A stretch of 64,000 nucleotides of DNA from Oscarella lobularis (Eukaryota; Porifera; Homoscleromorpha; Homosclerophorida; Oscarellidae), in contig NC_089192.1 of the NCBI RefSeq assembly GCF_947507565.1, forward strand, positions 434,001 through 498,000, given 5' to 3'. Positions 8,491 through 18,800 of this stretch are shown here, one piece after another (the first letter of the stretch is position 1; every line of letters begins with the position of its first letter). The notes beneath the pieces are model-generated. The model did not search any database. It was not told the origin of the DNA and saw only the letters and a program-made list of their open reading frames with translations. A program made the translations under genes and the position numbers.

Positions 8491-10213
8491 TTATGACGTG
8501 GCAACATGCAAACGTCTGACTGTCGGCACCATTTGTATTCCTCGATATTCCAAGGGAGCGCTAAAATCTAAGACACAGTATCCAATGAAGATAATGAAAG
8601 TATTAGATATATGTATTCTCACCACATTTGAAGTCAGGCACGTGCCCGAGTATTTCCCTATGACCTCCCATTGCAAGTAGACGAAGAAGCGCTCCGCAGG
8701 TGGCCGTGATTTCCTCTTGCTGCTGAGGAGTAAGCACGTCCTGTATGCGTATCATATCAAGCTGAAAAAAAAATAATCAATGAAGTGGGAAGCAGAAAAG
8801 GAGTCTACCTCGCAAGGATCAGCAATTCCTGTTGAGTCAGGAAGAAAGAACCCTGCAGCCATAATCGAAAAGAACCGTCTACCAAAAAAATAAAACTTTA
8901 AAACCCAGACACTTTTTCATCAAGAAAACCCAAGGGTGGCTTACCTGAATGCATCACCTATGGGAAGAGGAGCGCGAGGATGAGCGTAGATCAGATGATG
9001 AGCCTGCAAGACGTCATTGAAATTCTCAAATTATTCAAGCACTTCTACTACCAGAACTTCGCACTGCCACGAAGTGATGATAGACAGCTGAGGCACGCGC
9101 AATCGAATATCCTTTAGAAGTCTCGCAAGAAGTTTGACACTGAAAATACTATTCAAGTCGTCAGAATTGTGTGAGTGAATTGTGCTTACTCCATATCCGT
9201 CACGTTCTCGTCCATCCAACGCACGTGTCTTATAGCAGCCAAGCCCAAATCCACGTCCTCACTAGCAACTAATCCAAATAAAAAAATGAAGTCAATTTTT
9301 AGTTGTCTCTCACTTTGATTCTCGCTGCCTCCTTCTTCGTCGTCGTCGTTCGTACGCATTTTGTTGGCAAGGCAACACGAATAGACGACAATCTGCAAGT
9401 CTTCGCAAGCCAAAGTGAACCCTAAGGAAAAAAAAATCGAAAAGACTGAATAATCAAACGAATAATTCGCCTCACTTGATCCATCCCTCGAAAAAACAAC
9501 CACATCTAAAAATAATAAATCAATTCACGTGAAAATAAGATAACATAAGAGTACCTTGATCGGGTTCATCTCCCTTGAGAGCTTCTTCAATGCGAGAAGC
9601 CAACTTCTCGACAGCGGCAACTAAAAATTGATTAATTAATTTAATTAATTAATTAATGAAAAAATGTTCTTTTACAGGTCGGCCATTCACTGAAAACGAC
9701 GACGACGTCGCCGACGCCGTGACCGGCGAGAATCGTTCCCTTTCGATGCGAACCGACGGCGCGAATTTCCTCGATTCCGATTCCGTCCATCGTCTCGTTC
9801 TTTCGCATCGCGTCTTCGACGGTCGTCGTGACGCCGCGAATGAACGACGCTAATCCGTCCTGGGGGGGAAAAGAAATTTCGTTAGTCACGTGCGACTCTT
9901 TTGACATCTCCGTGCCTTTTCCTCTTTCGACGGCATTAGATCGTCGATTCGCTCTCGGATTGCTTCTGTTAGCGCTTCGTCGACGGGTGCGGGATTGACG
10001 TGCGGAAAGAGGACGTCTGCGTCAGTTAGATCGAATGGCGTGTAGAGTTGAAGCGGTCTAAAGCGATGTTTTTGGCTTTTTCTACTGGAATGGACGGCTC
10101 TGCTCACTCGGGATTCCAGTATTCGGGTTCTTCTGCACGTTCTGATTCCCATTCACTAAAAGACGGCGTGAAAAATTAGGAAAATCGCACGAGAAAACGT
10201 GCCTGAAGTCCAT
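8491..10213 (-). CDS. ILF2: ILF2/NF45 homologue (DZF-domain dsRNA-complex subunit)
   Basis: The gene has thirteen exons whose lengths sum to 1110 nt, giving 369 residues (human about 390). It starts at 10213 with MDFSEWESE. Conserved blocks appear in order: PFDL...FPHVNPAP; IEEIRAVGSHRKGT; GHGVGDVVVVF; LAAIRHVRWMDENV; VKLLARLLKDIRLRVP; APLPIGDAFRRFF; AAGFFLPDSTGIADPCE; GGHREILGH; and a final YRGIQMVP matching the usual WDGVxVxP end. ILF2 pairs through its nucleotidyltransferase-like DZF fold with ILF3/NF90 or ZFR in the nucleus and acts in RNA processing and translation control. Exons: 10203-10213, 10108-10155, 9916-10081, 9691-9859, 9555-9620, 9476-9505, 9314-9421, 9190-9268, 9052-9139, 8945-9003, 8809-8878, 8623-8761, 8491-8567. 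Introns 1 and 3 use GC donors (AG/GCACG). The 3' end lies 126 bp from the next gene's start. Confidence 0.92.
9617..9657. repeat. TTAA-rich intronic microsatellite
   Basis: Short interrupted ATTAATTAATTT tract in the ILF2 intron between exons 4 and 5. Confidence 0.6.
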
Positions 10214-10265
10214 CTTGAGTATTGCCCGGATAACGTACAGTGTTTTGGCGATTGCAGACGAGAAA
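10214..10265. promoter_or_regulatory. 52-bp divergent promoter between ILF2 and TMEM147
   Basis: The two start codons (ILF2 at 10213, TMEM147 at 10266) face away from each other with only 52 bp between them. This interval must hold both 5' UTRs and the core promoter, unless transcription starts inside the other gene. No TATA box or CCAAT box is visible. It contains GCCCGGATAACG and TTTTGGCG (E2F-like core); the latter is only a suggestion. Confidence 0.6.
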
Positions 10266-11267
10266 ATGACTCTCTATCACTTAGGAAATTGTCTGGCGCT
10301 CGCCTGTGGGCCGTATCTTTTAACGTACAAGTATTCTATTCTGTAAGTTGCAGTTTAGTAGAGGAGGCTCCCTTTGGGGATCACAAGAGTTTCTCGCTCT
10401 CTAGATCGGAATACAGCTCCTTCTGGCGATGCATTAAAGTAGGAGCAGCCTATCTAGCTACGCAACTACTCAAGGTAGAACCAAAACGCGTTCCGCGAAC
10501 CTCTATCGCTACTCACGTGAAACCTCGATCCAGATGCTTCTTCTCGCTACATTCTTTCCTGTCGATTCGACGTCTGTCAAATTCGACGCGTGGGCCGTGA
10601 GTAGAAAAACAGACCCAAATCATAATTTTTAATAATTTAATATATATAATTATGTAGGAATTTCTCAAGGCAACTGTGGACTTGGGTGACTTAGTAGGAG
10701 TCTATCTCATATTGCTGAAGATCTCGGGTAAAGGCGACCTAAAGATCCTCACTACTGGACTCGGTGAGTTCATTTCTAAATATTGAATTTTTAAATTATT
10801 ATTTTATCAGGTTGGGCTGCTGCCGAGCTCGTTGCGACGAAAACTATTGCCTTATGGGTGGGTGCTCGAGGGACGGAATTCACCTGGGAGTACATGCAGA
10901 TGAGCTTCGATGCAAATATCAGTCTGGTGAGAATTCTAACTGAAAGTTTTAATTAACCGTTGAATTGATTTACTCAGGTTCATCATCTAACTATTGCCGC
11001 GCTTCTGTGGCAATGGGGAAGAAGCGAAACAGGAAAAAAGACTCTGCTCTGTGTCCTCATACTCATCACGTCATACAGGCAATACCTGTTCAGGTATATA
11101 ATATATAATCAAAGACATCGTCCATTGGGACTCCCTTTTTTTGTTTTAGACTCGCTCTCGTCTTTTTTCCTGCTATGATTGGGTCGTGGTTAGCTCTTGG
11201 AATCAAGGCACTGGTTACACTAGGACTCAGCAGCGTAGCACTAATGCTCTACAATAGTTCCTCGTAA
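10266..11267 (+). CDS. TMEM147: TMEM147 homologue, ER multipass membrane protein
   Basis: Seven exons (10266-10342, 10405-10474, 10534-10596, 10658-10763, 10811-10926, 10978-11093, 11150-11267) sum to 666 nt, giving 221 residues against about 224 in human. Landmarks match the family in order: [94 protein letters not shown], and a C-terminal hydrophobic helix with [14 protein letters not shown]147 is a multipass ER protein of the Nicalin-TMEM147-NOMO complex, part of the translocon machinery for multipass membrane proteins. It is divergent from ILF2. All introns are GT-AG and 48-63 nt long. Confidence 0.93.
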
Positions 11268-11488
11268 TAAAAGCTATGGAAATAATTCATCTCGTGCACT
11301 AAAATCTTAGCACCGCGTTTGTCGCGTCCATCGTACCTGAGAGGACGTGTACTCGTCGTTCTCAAGAGAGCAACGATAAGTGACCATTCAAAACATCTTG
11401 TAGAGCAAATCTAGACAGCGAATCCCCCACTTGAAACGCGTATACAACATACCTGATGATACGTATAAGCGGGAAATGATGGACTGCG
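11266..11488. repeat. Duplicated segment, copy A
   Basis: About 220 bp, aligned in direct orientation with 13022-13242. It begins just at the TMEM147 stop codon with TAATAAAAGCTATGGAAATA and runs into the last identified PABP-like exon (conserved residues SPSFPAYTYHQ before the donor GTATGT in both copies). Differences include indels of 18 and 3 nt and an 11-bp inversion. Confidence 0.85.
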
Positions 11489-12871
11489 ATACATAGGAGC
11501 GGACGAACGTTTCCAAGGAGAATCTAAAAACAGACGTCACATAATTCAACAGATACACTAATAAGAGAAATTACGCTGACGAATCAGCTCCGCCTGACGT
11601 TCTTCCTTCGACTGATGATAATCTACGTAGAGGGCGTGTCCGTTGATTTTTCGTCCGTTCATTTTCTTGATAGCTTCGGTGGCGGCGTTCGAATCGGAAA
11701 AATTGACAAAGCCAACTCCTATGACGTTTTCACGCTTTCCTGCTCTCTTCATCTAAACGTTTAATAATTGAATTAGAAGAGATTCGTTGTTTGCTTGTTT
11801 GATTGGGCACTTTGGCACTGACGATTTCTCCGAAACGACCAAATAGGCGTTCGAGTTCGACGTCGTCCATATCCGTGGGTAAATTCCTGACGTAAAGATT
11901 GGTTCTCTCGCGAGCAAACTCCGCTCGTCTTTCCGCAATCTTCTGAGCGCGATTAACCGAGATCTTCAGCCCGTCGACACACCTCCCATCCATCACATCA
12001 ACCGCCTAAAATAAAAAAACAGAGATTCAATAATATATGAGTCAGCGGTGCGCTCACCAACGCCGCATCTTCCGAATTCTCAAAATCTACGAAACCGTAA
12101 CGGGTTCCCGTTTTTTCGAAATATTTCGTGCACGTGCTGGATATGGGGCCGAAATCGGCGAACATCGTCTTCAGCTCTTCGTCGGTGCAATCCCCTTTCA
12201 AATTTTTAACGTAGATATTGGTAAACGGCTTCGATTGCTGGGCCTCCAATCGCTCATTCTTCGTCATATGAAACTCGACTTCCCTAAAAAGCGAGTTTCA
12301 TGCAGTGAAACAGATCTATTACGCCTACAGTTTCTTTCCGTGAAGAAATGCGCCGTTTGCCCGCTCCACGGCCTCTCGTGCGCCGTCCTCCGTTTCGAAA
12401 TTGATGAAGGCGAAGCCTTTCGACATTCCCGCGTCGTCGTATTCAACTTTGCAGCTGAATATCGCTCCGTAGACGCCGAATGCCTTTCGGAGATCCCTCC
12501 CAATGAGACTCTCCTTGACGTTCTTGACTATGACGTTGTTGTCGCTGAATTGGCGCCGACTGGGGTCGGGATCGCGCGGCGTTATCCTTATGTGGGATCC
12601 CTCGAGTTTTTCGCCGTCGAGAGCGTTCATAACGCGGCGAGCTGAGTCGTAGATTAAAAAAGGAACGATTGGCGAATGAATAGCGAGGAACGTTACCCGT
12701 TTCTTCGCTGTAGAAGTTAACGTAGGCGTGGTATCGACCGCGGACTTGCTGGCGTGCTATGTGAAGAGAATCGAACTCGGCAACGCGCCCGATTAGTCTC
12801 TCCAAGTCGTCTTCCGTCACAGCGGCGCTCAGATCTCCAAAGTAGAGAGTACGTCGCTCCGGACGACTCAT
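11453..12871 (-). CDS. Poly(A)-binding-protein-like, four RRM domains
   Basis: The start ATG at 12871-12869 gives MSRPERRTLYFGDLS; an upstream in-frame ATG at 12895 is less likely. Exons encode RRM1 (LYFGDL ... YHAYVNF), RRM2 (NVIVKNV ... KGFAFINFE), RRM3 (NIYVKNL ... RYGFVDFE) and RRM4 (NLYVRNL ... GVGFVNF). Spacing and linker motifs such as TARRVMNALDGEKLEG and KNERLEAQQSKP are those of cytoplasmic PABPs, which bind mRNA poly(A) tails. After RRM4 comes a short exon, SPWKRSSAPMYRSPSFPAYT, ending at 11453. No C-terminal MLLE domain is seen, and only about 180 bp remain before the TMEM147 stop. The protein is therefore short compared with canonical PABPC (about 630 residues). RRM1 is divergent. 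The terminal exon is unresolved: reading through the donor gives a stop within 15 codons. Confidence 0.8.
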
Positions 12872-13021
12872 TGCAGCGTAGAGAGAGTGACGCAATCTGA
12901 AAAGTGGGAGGAGTCAATTGAGTCCCCAGTGTTTTTTCCTTACCTACAGTAACAACGTAGGACAACCGTCAATAACAAATCTATCTTTATCGATGTCTAA
13001 TTCGTACGACATGGCCAACTT

Positions 13022-13242
13022 AATTAATAAAAGCTATGGAAATAATTCATCTCGTGCACTAGCATCTTAGCGTCGTACCTGAGAGGACGTGTACTCGTCG
13101 TTCAGATCAAGAGAGCCACGATAAGTGGCCATTCAAAACATCTTGTAGATTTGCTCTAAACAGCGCATCCCCCCACTTGAAACGCGTATACAACATACCT
13201 GATGATACGTATAAGCTGGAAATGATGGACTGTGATACGTAA
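13022..13242. repeat. Duplicated segment, copy B
   Basis: Direct-repeat partner of 11266-11488, placed upstream of the PABP-like gene. It looks like the 3' end of a former second PABP-like copy. On the minus strand it keeps SPSFPAYTYHQ before a GTATGT donor, but no RRM exons lie beyond it. Confidence 0.85.
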
Positions 13243-13313
13243 TGGCTGCATACCCCTGGTAAGAGAATGCAAAATTCCTCTTATGTATGTCTATAAAATG
13301 GCCTTTTATTTAG

Positions 13314-13470
13314 CTTCAAGGTCCACCAGGAAAAGCAGGACCGATTGTAAAAGAATACTACAAGCCTGTTCGCCTCTGACTTTTTTTGCAAGGGTCCAAC
13401 TGGAATAAAAGGCGACAAAGGGCACCCGGGAAAAACGGGGTGGAGGAGACGATTCAATGAAACCAATTAG
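13314..13470 (+). pseudogene. Collagen-like exon fragment (Gly-X-Y)
   Basis: Two short plus-strand exons have good splice signals. The first, 13314-13346, follows TTTATTTAG and reads LQGPPGKAGPI. The second starts at 13393 after TTTTTTTGCAAG and reads GPTGIKGDKGHPGKTG, then runs to a stop at 13470. Joined, they keep the Gly-X-Y triplet phase. No signal peptide, longer triple-helix region or NC1 domain is found nearby. This is probably a stranded fragment of a collagen gene, next to the duplicated PABP-like end at a rearranged spot. Confidence 0.5.
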
Positions 13471-13798
13471 CTATCACGCGAGACGCTCATCATCTTCGAA
13501 TTTCAAAAGGAGGGGCCCCCTAGACCAAAAATAAATAAAACACTTTTAGAACGCATATAATCGCTTCTTTGTAAATAAACCCGGACTACTACTTCTCTAC
13601 ATAACACAAGGAAAAAAAAAGAAAAAAAAATTCGCGGCTTCAACGCGAAGCAGTCTCCTTCCCCTAACTCTACACCGCCAATCATAATAATAATAAGTCT
13701 TAATAGTTCCCCCCCTCAAAGTTATTCTCATTATAATACGTAATCCAGAAAAAACACGTAGCATGCATAGGCGTGTCTCCCTACCTCTGTATATCTCT
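13471..13798. other. 3' flank of RNF19-like gene
   Basis: No gene is seen. It is probably the 3' UTR of the minus-strand RBR ligase gene, with A-rich tracts around 13608-13630. Confidence 0.5.
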
Positions 13799-13912
13799 CT
13801 AAACGGCCGCTTCGCGATGAACCTGCGCCGACGTCGTGCCGGACCCGCCCGACATGAGAACGGAACTGATCGACAATCTGCGACCGTTGAATCGCGGGCC
13901 CCCGTTTCCACT

Positions 13913-13951
<39 letters not shown>

Positions 13952-15388
13952 ACCACCAGAGCTGTCGTCGTCAAAATCAAAGAAAATTCCGCCGGCCGAT
14001 GCGCGTACCGACCCGGAGCGGCACAGCGCGATCGGTACGACGCCGTAGACGTATCCGAATAGTATGGGAACGCCGACTCCGACTGCTACCACTGCCAGGA
14101 GCGGTGACGTCACAAGCGAGACGCCGACGGCACCAACAACGGCCAAATTTCTTTTGTGAGGCGATTTGTACTTCTTCTCATAAGCCTATAAATATACATA
14201 TATATATATATATATTATATTATAATTGATTATGAGCGTACTCGATGGCCCAAATACGCTGGGAGACCGATGACGAGTGCTGGTCCCGCAATGGCGGCGA
14301 GAAGTGCGATTCCCAAGGGTGCGCCGACCAGCGTCGCCATTTGAGAGAGAATACGTTTCTTACGTGACCACGGCTTCTTGCCCCAGAACGTGCATCCCGA
14401 CGGACTAAAAAGAACAATGCATAATAAATAAAGACATAATAGAGCACGCCTCCCCCTTTTTGAAGTGTTGTTTTGTCCACGCCCCCATCCCACCCTCCCT
14501 CCATGACTCGGGGGGCCCCCCTCCATCTCACGGCACCTACCTCAAATAATGCAAGTCGCTGATCTCCTTCATGCACAACCAACAGAACTCGGCGCCGCAC
14601 ACGACGCACGTCATGTGATTGCACGATCCGTCGAGCGCTTTCGCGATAGGCGTGGCGCATCGAGGACACGGCTTCACGACTGCCGTCTGCGACGGGGCGG
14701 CGGCGGGAGCCGCGACGGCGCCGCCGCGCTCTTCGAGACCCTCGTCCGAATCGATAACGGTCGAAAGGGTGCCCGAAACGACGTCGGCGATTCGTTTTCG
14801 ATTCTGATCGCACGTCATATCGGGATGCCAGGCCAATTTGCAGTGGTAGCAGAACTCCGTGCCGCAGTCGGGTCGCTGGCACACGAGACGCGGACATCCG
14901 GCGCAATTCGACGCTATCACGGCGTACTCGCAATCGGGCGCCGGACACCGACGCAAATCGGGCTCGGCGCTCGCGAGAACGCGCCTCAAGCTGAACTCGG
15001 CGTATTTCGTTCGATAGATCGGCTCGTCGACGAGAACGCGTCCGATTGTCGCCGGATTGTAGAGCGACGCGCATTCGGGAACGGGGCACGAAAGGCGCAC
15101 GCGTCCTTCGCCGATTTCCTGCTTGAAGTAGATCGTCAAGCAGGCGACGCACGTTTCGTGTTCGCACGCGCCCGTCGTCGTCATGCTCTCGACGGGCGTC
15201 GCGTCGAGGCACACGGGGCACGTTAGAGTCATCGCGTCCGTTCGCGTCGTCGTTGAGGCGGTCGCTGCTGCTGCGGCGGCCGCAGCTGCCGCCGCCGCCG
15301 CCGCTGCCGCCGCTTTTTCTCTTCTCGCTTTCTTGCGTCGCCAGAAGAGAAGGCGACCGAGACCGCGACGAGTCTTTCGTTCGCCCAT
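13799..15388 (-). CDS. RNF19: RNF19A/B-like RBR E3 ubiquitin ligase
   Basis: Exons 14541-15388, 14242-14404 and 13799-14185 sum to 1398 nt, giving 465 residues. The N-terminus is basic with an alanine run of about 17. RING1 (CPVCLD ... [10 protein letters not shown]), the IBR domain ([18 protein letters not shown] ... CGTEFCYHC) and RING2 ([32 protein letters not shown]) follow. The cysteine in DGSCNHMTC is the expected RBR thioester cysteine. The family signature [20 protein letters not shown] leads into two membrane segments (GTLVGAP-like ... [59 protein letters not shown]), as in RNF19A/B at the ER. The C-terminus is short, with a 15-Gly tract, where vertebrate RNF19A has about 400 extra residues. 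RBR ligases pass ubiquitin via a RING2 cysteine intermediate. Confidence 0.93.
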
Positions 15389-15474
15389 CGCTCTCCTGAG
15401 TCTCCTCTCCGCGAAGCGAATCGAGCGATACTGAGCGATTCGATCTTCGCTTTGTGGTGGGAAGTGATTTAGAT

Positions 15475-15760
15475 TGACGTCATTGTGACGTCACATTTAC
15501 GTATTTCCACTGTGGCGTGGTTTCTCATTGGTTGGCCAATTAGCGTGGGAGAGTCGTGGGGGGCATTGGTTTGCTGTTCGAAAAACGCTCCTCTCTTGCT
15601 TCTCGATCTTTCGTAGAGAAATGCGCTGGTCGGCTTGCTTCGCTTTACGCGAACACGAGTTCCCACCCCATCTAAATACAGTACATTGCACGTGAGGTTG
15701 TTATGCACGTGAGGTCGCAAGGTTGTCGTTAGGGACGTCATTTCCGCGATCCTTATATGG
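15475..15760. promoter_or_regulatory. Divergent promoter region with CRE pair, CCAAT/NF1, repeated E-box and CArG-like motifs
   Basis: This lies between the start codons of RNF19-like (15388, -) and the EYS-like gene (15897, +). It contains two palindromic TGACGTCA sites at 15475-15482 and 15486-15493, 11 bp apart or about one helical turn. ATTGG and CCAAT (15527-15540) flank TTGGCCAA. Two copies of GCACGTGAGGT (E-box CACGTG at 15689-15694 and 15706-15711) lie 17 bp apart. CCTTATATGG at 15751-15760 is a perfect CArG box. These are motif matches only; use in vivo is inferred. Confidence 0.6.
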
Positions 15761-15896
15761 GGTGGAATACGGCAGAGGTATGTTTCTGTTTTATACGCGT
15801 GCGCAGTGAAACAGAGATCGGAATCTTTTTCCCTACGACGAAAGAACTGACAGATATATTATCTCTGGCGACTTTTCGCTTTGCTGAAAACGAAAC

Positions 15897-18800
15897 ATGC
15901 TTTTCGTTCTACTCGCCTCGTATCTTGTCACTATTGGCGGTAAGTTGGGACTCGTTTCGACGTAGGAATCCATCGCCTTTCTATTCGCGCATCTCGGGCG
16001 CTCCTTTCTCTTTCACTCCTCCGTCGATTTGCGCCCTATTGACGCGCAATCGAGCCAATTTCGACGAAGAAAGGGGTGACATTTCTCACGTGCGGTTTCC
16101 CCTTCTCTCGAACCACCTCGCGATCGCGCTTCACGCGTTTTTCTCTTTCATGACGCTGTATACGCGAGTTCCGAAGCCGTACGGCTGCCATAGCAGACCT
16201 CTCGAAGGCTTAGGAATGTGTAGCGTACCTATCGCGGATCGGAAACGCCTCGGAAGTGGGCGCGCCGATGTGGCGCGCGTGCTCCGCGAAGGGCAATCAC
16301 CGAAGTACTGTAGCCTCGGCTTGAGAAAATTCAAGGGTTGGGTGGGGTACAGTAGACTAAAAAAGTTGCTTCTATCAGTCGTTTTTTATCCGAGAAGAAT
16401 GGGAACTTAGACTCTCCTCACGTGCATACTCACGTGCATACCTTGCAAATATACATAAGCTACACATTCTTTGAATCTTAGTTGTTACAGAGACTCATCT
16501 GTTAGTTATGCATTAAACCATACCATGACACTAAACGTTGTTCTTTTTCATAGAGGTGAACGCTCAGTGTACAACAAGTGCTGACTGTATCAATGGGGAT
16601 TGCTTTTCTAATATCTGCTATTGCGACGAGGGCTTCGCCGGCGACCTATGCTCGTTCGACATCAACGAATGCCTCGAAAATATGGACATGTGCAACGACG
16701 CGAACACGGCACGGTGCGTAAACGTCGTCGGTAGCTACACCTGCTCGTGCAAGTCCGGCTACACGGGTCAATTCTGCGACGCCGAAATTGATCTCTGCAC
16801 GACGAACTACTGCGACAACGGCGCCACGTGCACCAAAACGGGACCAGGAACGGCCGAGTGCAACTGCGCGAACGGCTTCAGCGGAGATCAATGCGAACAA
16901 ATAGTCACCCCGACTCCGACTCCGGAAGGGACTGATACACCAACGCCTGGAGAGGCATTCACTTCGAAGGCTCCTACTCCGCCAGCGGCATCGTCCTCAG
17001 CTATTCTTTTACTGAGTCCATCGCCGTCTACTTCCGTCTCCGTGGCGACGGAATCGCGTAGCATTCCTCCGCCGCCTCCGCCGCCGCCGTTTACTGCGTC
17101 ATTGCAGACGTCAACGGCTTTTACTACCGTTTCGTCGCCTCCGTCGTCGTCACCTCCGCCGTCGTTTTTTGTCGTGTCAAGCAGTCTCACGGATATTCCA
17201 CTTGTGACCACGTCGATAATCAATCCGACGTCAGTGCCCCTTACTCCAACTCAAACACCGCCTCCTCCACCGCCTCCTCCACCGCCTGTCTCCACAGTAG
17301 CCCCTACTCCAACTCCAACCGTCGTGGCTACGAAACCTCCGCCGCCTCCGCCGCCGCCGCCGCCGCCTGTTTCCACGGTAGCGCCTACTCCAACCGTTGT
17401 GGCTACTAAAGCTCCGCCGCCGCCGCCTCCACCGCCGCCGCCTGTCTCCACAATAGCCCCTACTCCAACTGTCGTGGCTACTAAAGCTCCGCCGCCGCCA
17501 CCTCCACCGCCGCCGCCTGTCTCTACGATGGTCCCTACTCCAACGCCAACCGTCGTGGCTACGAAAGCTCCGCCGCCGCCGCCTCCACCGCCGCCGCCTG
17601 TCTCCACAATAGCCCCTACTCCAACTGTCGTGGCTACTAAAGCTCCGCCGCCGCCACCTCCACCGCCGCCGCCTGTCTCTACGATGGCCCCTACTCCAAC
17701 GCCAACCGTCGTGGCCACGAAACCTCCGCCGCCGCCGCCACCTCCACCGCCGCCGTCTCTCTCCACCGTAGCTCCTTCGCCAACTCCTACCAGGCCTCCT
17801 CCTCCTCCCACGCCGCCACCACCGTTTACAGTCGTTCCCACTCCAACGGTTGTGCCGACACAGTCAACGATACCTCCGCCGTCTCCGCCGACTCCGCCGC
17901 CTTCTTTTAGTCTGGCACCCACTCCAACGCCGACACCGACTGAGGGCGAAACTCCAACTCCAACTGAGGGCGAGACGCCAACTCCAACTAAAGGCGAAAC
18001 TCCGACTCCAACTGAGGGCGAAACGCCGACTCCAATGGGAAATCCTTGTGACGTCTTTCCGTCACCTTGTGGAAATGGCGAGTGCAGACTTGCCTCTCAT
18101 GGATTTTTCTGCTTATGCGACTATCCCTTTATTGGAAATAACTGCAGCACTGGTAAGAACGCTAGTAGCTATAGAGAGAGGTTCCTTTAGAGAGAGAGAA
18201 GCAGACTGTAAAGATACGCATACATATATGTACATTTTCGCTGGCCACCTCAAGGCCAGAGCATATACGCTTGGTCAGTTCTTTGGACCGACGCTTCTTA
18301 TATCCTCTAGGAGATCAATAGTAAAGGCTCTCCTTTAACTAATCTGTTCTTCTTTGTGCAGAGGCTGACATAGCGGTACCCAAATTCGAAAACGAGTCCT
18401 ATCTCGTCATCAGTCACATGCTCCGCTTTGCCGTGGACTCCTTCGTCTTCTCCCTTCGAACGACGTCGCCGAACGGCCTCATCTTCTTCTCGAGCCAACG
18501 CAGCGACGGCAGCGGCGACTTCGTCGCCCTATCTCTCACAAACGGCCTACCGCACTTCACGTTCAACACAGGCGGCGGCGATCTCGCTCTCGAAAGCACA
18601 ACCCGCATCGACGACGGCGAATGGCACACGATAACGGCAACGCGAAATCGTCTCGTCGGCACCCTATCCGTCGACGGCGTACAACAAGACGCGGGCACGG
18701 CACCGGGAATCGCCGTCGCCGTCAATCTCCAACGTCCGGCGACAATCTACATCGGCGGCGTGCCGTCGAACGTTCGACCTCGATCGGCGAACGTCGACGC

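Noticed and set aside
13836-14048. Plus-strand polyproline protein
   Set aside because: Antisense of the poly-Gly tract in the RNF19-like C-terminus.
15757-16410. 217-codon open frame starting MGWNTAEVCF
   Set aside because: It runs across the signal-peptide exon of the EYS-like gene in another frame and through its first intron; no family features.
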